DNA from: Solirubrobacteraceae bacterium
GTDB lineage: Bacteria > Actinomycetota > Thermoleophilia > Solirubrobacterales > Solirubrobacteraceae
Direction of reading: 5' to 3'
Length of the DNA stretch: 9,150 nt
Assembly (NCBI GenBank): GCA_017882405.1
Contig: JADGPO010000004.1
Coordinates: 1 to 9,150 of the forward strand
Positions 6,547 through 9,150 of the stretch are shown in pieces. The notes below the pieces were generated by a model. That model was given only the letters and a program-made list of their open reading frames with translations. It had not been told where the DNA came from and ran no database searches. A program made the translations under genes and the position numbers. Position 1 is the first letter of the stretch, and every line of letters begins with the position of its first letter.

Positions 6547-7889
6547 GGGCGTCCGGCGCCCAGGGAGCGCGGGATCTCATCGCGCTTGGCCGGCCGGGAG
6601 GCTGACCCGGGCACCGGCGCCGAGCGGACCCCGCCGCCACCGGCATCCGAGATCGCGGCGGGACGCATCGTTCCCCGCACGCTCCACTTGATGTAGACCG
6701 GTCGGTAGCGCAGCAGCGCCGACCAGGTGGCGGGCCCGACGATCCCGTCGGCGGTCAGGCCGCGGGCGCGTTGGAACCCGAGCACCGCCCGGCGCGTGTT
6801 GCGGCCGAAGCCGCCGTCGACGCCCAGCCGGTAGCCGGCGGAGATCAAGTGCTCCTGGGCCCACACGACGAGATCGCCCTTCGCGCCCTTCTTGATCGGG
6901 GCCATCAGCCGGTAGGGCTGGTAGCCGCTCAGCGCGCCGGCCGGCCGCGAGACGGCGTTCCAGGCCGAGCCGGTGGCCTCCTGCCAGTCCCACCAGCTCA
7001 CGCCGGAGGCGCCATACGCTCGCGAGAGCTGGCGGAAGCGGAAGATCTGGCGGGCCGGCGGACGGCTGTAGACCTGGCCGAGGGGAAAGATCGGCCGCTG
7101 GTAGATCTGGTTGTAGGCATAGGTATGGGCGAACACCGCGTCAGTCGTCGTGCCGATGTCCTTCCAGTACATCTGCGGGGCGTTGTACTGGGCGCCGCCG
7201 GGGCCGAGGAACACCGAGTACGGAAAGCCGGGGTGGTAGTCGACGTACGGGAAGCCGGCCAGCGCCAGGGGGTAATTGGCGCCGACGAGGGAGCGCAGGT
7301 GCGAGATGTAGGTCTCGGCGGAGATGTACTTGCCCTCGTACTCGGACTCGGCGTCGATGATCAGACAGTCGGCGCCGTCGTGCACGGCCGCCGCGCCCAC
7401 GTCTGCTTCGCCGATCGGCTGGTTGCCGTAGACGTATTGCCAGGCGCACACGCGCAGCCCGCTGGCGTGCAGCTCATGCACCAGCGTGGAGTTGAACTGC
7501 GACCACATGTCGGTACTGTCGCCCGACTTGACGAGCAGCGTGCCGATGCCGTACAGCCGAGCCGTCCGGACGATCGTGGCCACGTTGCCCTGGCCGGCCC
7601 GGCTGAGCTCCCAGATCCACATCGCGCGACCCGCGAGCGGATTGCCGCGGCTCGTCGCATGGCTGACCGGCGCCGCCCCTCCCGCGGGGGAGCGCCGAGC
7701 CTGCGAAATGGTGTGACCGACGGGTCGCGGCTTGGCGCCCAGCAAGGCGCCCCCGGAGGCCCCCAGGGAGGTCGCTGCGCCGGCGGTGAGAAACGCGGCG
7801 CAGACGATGGCAAGCGTGAGGAATGGAAAGCGGCGCCACGGGCTATGCCCCGACGTACTGCCACCGCGCGCCGCGCGGGCTTCCGGCAT
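6543..7889 (-). CDS. Secreted or membrane-anchored glycoside-hydrolase-like protein with C-terminal peptidoglycan-binding domain
   Basis: Predicted exported protein of 448 residues, probably acting in or on the cell wall. A short N-region with RR at 19-20 leads into a hydrophobic segment (about 21-44), a signal peptide or membrane anchor. A Ser/Ala/Pro-rich linker reaches about residue 87. Residues ~88-320 look like a TIM-barrel glycoside hydrolase: MWIWELSR at the start, GTLLVKSGD, CAWQYVYG, CLIIDAESEYEG with acidic D179/E181/E183 at a strand end, APQMYWKDIG and GVSWWDWQ. This resembles GH25-like folds, but I cannot assign a family. Residues ~334-393 are a peptidoglycan-binding domain of the PF01471 type (DGGFGRNTRRAVLGFQ, DGIVGPATWSALL). 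The start is the ATG at 7889, with GGTGGA 7 nt upstream; a TTG at 7931 would fall in the terminator-like hairpin. The low-complexity last ~55 residues run to the rearrangement point, so the C-terminus may not be original. Confidence 0.82.
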   Translation of the reverse strand: MPEARAARGGSTSGHSPWRRFPFLTLAIVCAAFLTAGAATSLGASGGALLGAKPRPVGHTISQARRSPAGGAAPVSHATSRGNPLAGRAMWIWELSRAGQGNVATIVRTARLYGIGTLLVKSGDSTDMWSQFNSTLVHELHASGLRVCAWQYVYGNQPIGEADVGAAAVHDGADCLIIDAESEYEGKYISAETYISHLRSLVGANYPLALAGFPYVDYHPGFPYSVFLGPGGAQYNAPQMYWKDIGTTTDAVFAHTYAYNQIYQRPIFPLGQVYSRPPARQIFRFRQLSRAYGASGVSWWDWQEATGSAWNAVSRPAGALSGYQPYRLMAPIKKGAKGDLVVWAQEHLISAGYRLGVDGGFGRNTRRAVLGFQRARGLTADGIVGPATWSALLRYRPVYIKWSVRGTMRPAAISDAGGGGVRSAPVPGSASRPAKRDEIPRSLGAGRP

Positions 7890-7913
7890 ACAGCGATCCA
7901 CCGTAGCGAACAA

Positions 7914-7951
7914 CCCGGCGGCCGCCCGCAAGTTGCGGTGCGTCCGCCGGG
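7914..7951 (-). terminator. Bipartite hairpin after glutamine synthetase, probable terminator
   Basis: An 8-bp perfect inverted repeat, CCCGGCGG (7914-7921) with CCGCCGGG (7944-7951), encloses a second 5-bp stem, CCGCA (7926-7930) with TGCGG (7934-7938), closed by a 3-nt loop. It lies 14 bp beyond the glutamine synthetase stop in the transcribed direction and before the hydrolase start. No run of T follows, which is common for hairpin terminators in high-GC actinobacteria. It could instead act as a leader structure for the hydrolase gene. Confidence 0.55.
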
Positions 7952-7965
7952 CGTGCTAGCGGCGG

Positions 7966-9150
<1,185 letters not shown>

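Noticed and set aside
7890..7931. TTG start at 7931 for the secreted hydrolase
   Set aside because: It sits inside the hairpin and has no ribosome binding site, while the ATG at 7889 has GGTGGA 7 nt upstream and leaves a normal-length N-region before the hydrophobic segment.

Overview
The window is GC-rich bacterial chromosome (roughly 70% G+C by eye), densely coding, with strong G/C third-position bias and GTG as well as ATG starts. The combination of a type III glutamine synthetase, a eukaryote-like UDP-glucose pyrophosphorylase and a secreted hydrolase with a peptidoglycan-binding domain suggests a high-GC actinobacterium, perhaps of the Thermoleophilia/Solirubrobacterales type. That placement is inference; no rRNA or marker gene is present. 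Six genes are convincing, one more is a fragment, and no gene-free stretch exceeds 300 bases. No tRNA, rRNA, CRISPR array or insertion sequence was seen.

Positions 1-4034 (+ strand) hold an L-arabinose utilisation operon: the 3' end of a sugar ABC-transporter ATPase, then araB (ribulokinase), araA (arabinose isomerase) and araD (ribulose-5-phosphate 4-epimerase). Gaps are 13 bp, a 4-bp overlap and 6 bp, so the genes are almost certainly co-transcribed. The encoded route is uptake, L-arabinose to L-ribulose (AraA), to L-ribulose-5-phosphate (AraB), to D-xylulose-5-phosphate (AraD), feeding the pentose phosphate pathway. The operon's promoter, permease, binding protein and any regulator lie to the left of the window.

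Positions 4046-6457 hold a divergent pair: an aldo/keto reductase on the minus strand, converging on araD with 11 bp between stop codons, and a UTP-glucose-1-phosphate uridylyltransferase on the plus strand. Their starts are 45 bp apart, neither has a Shine-Dalgarno sequence, and at least the uridylyltransferase looks leaderless.

Positions 6457-6546 are the most unusual spot. A well-placed ribosome binding site and GTG start, overlapping the uridylyltransferase stop, open a response-regulator receiver domain that ends after 29 residues, exactly where the minus-strand hydrolase gene ends. This looks like a rearrangement or assembly breakpoint at about 6540.

Positions 6543-9150 (- strand) hold a secreted glycoside-hydrolase-like protein with a peptidoglycan-binding domain. 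Upstream of it lies the C-terminal half of type III glutamine synthetase, and the two are separated by a strong bipartite hairpin that probably terminates glutamine synthetase transcription.

No clearly novel multi-gene system is visible. The observations most worth following are the truncated response regulator, the secreted hydrolase of unassigned family, the divergent arabinose isomerase and the compact leaderless divergent promoter.
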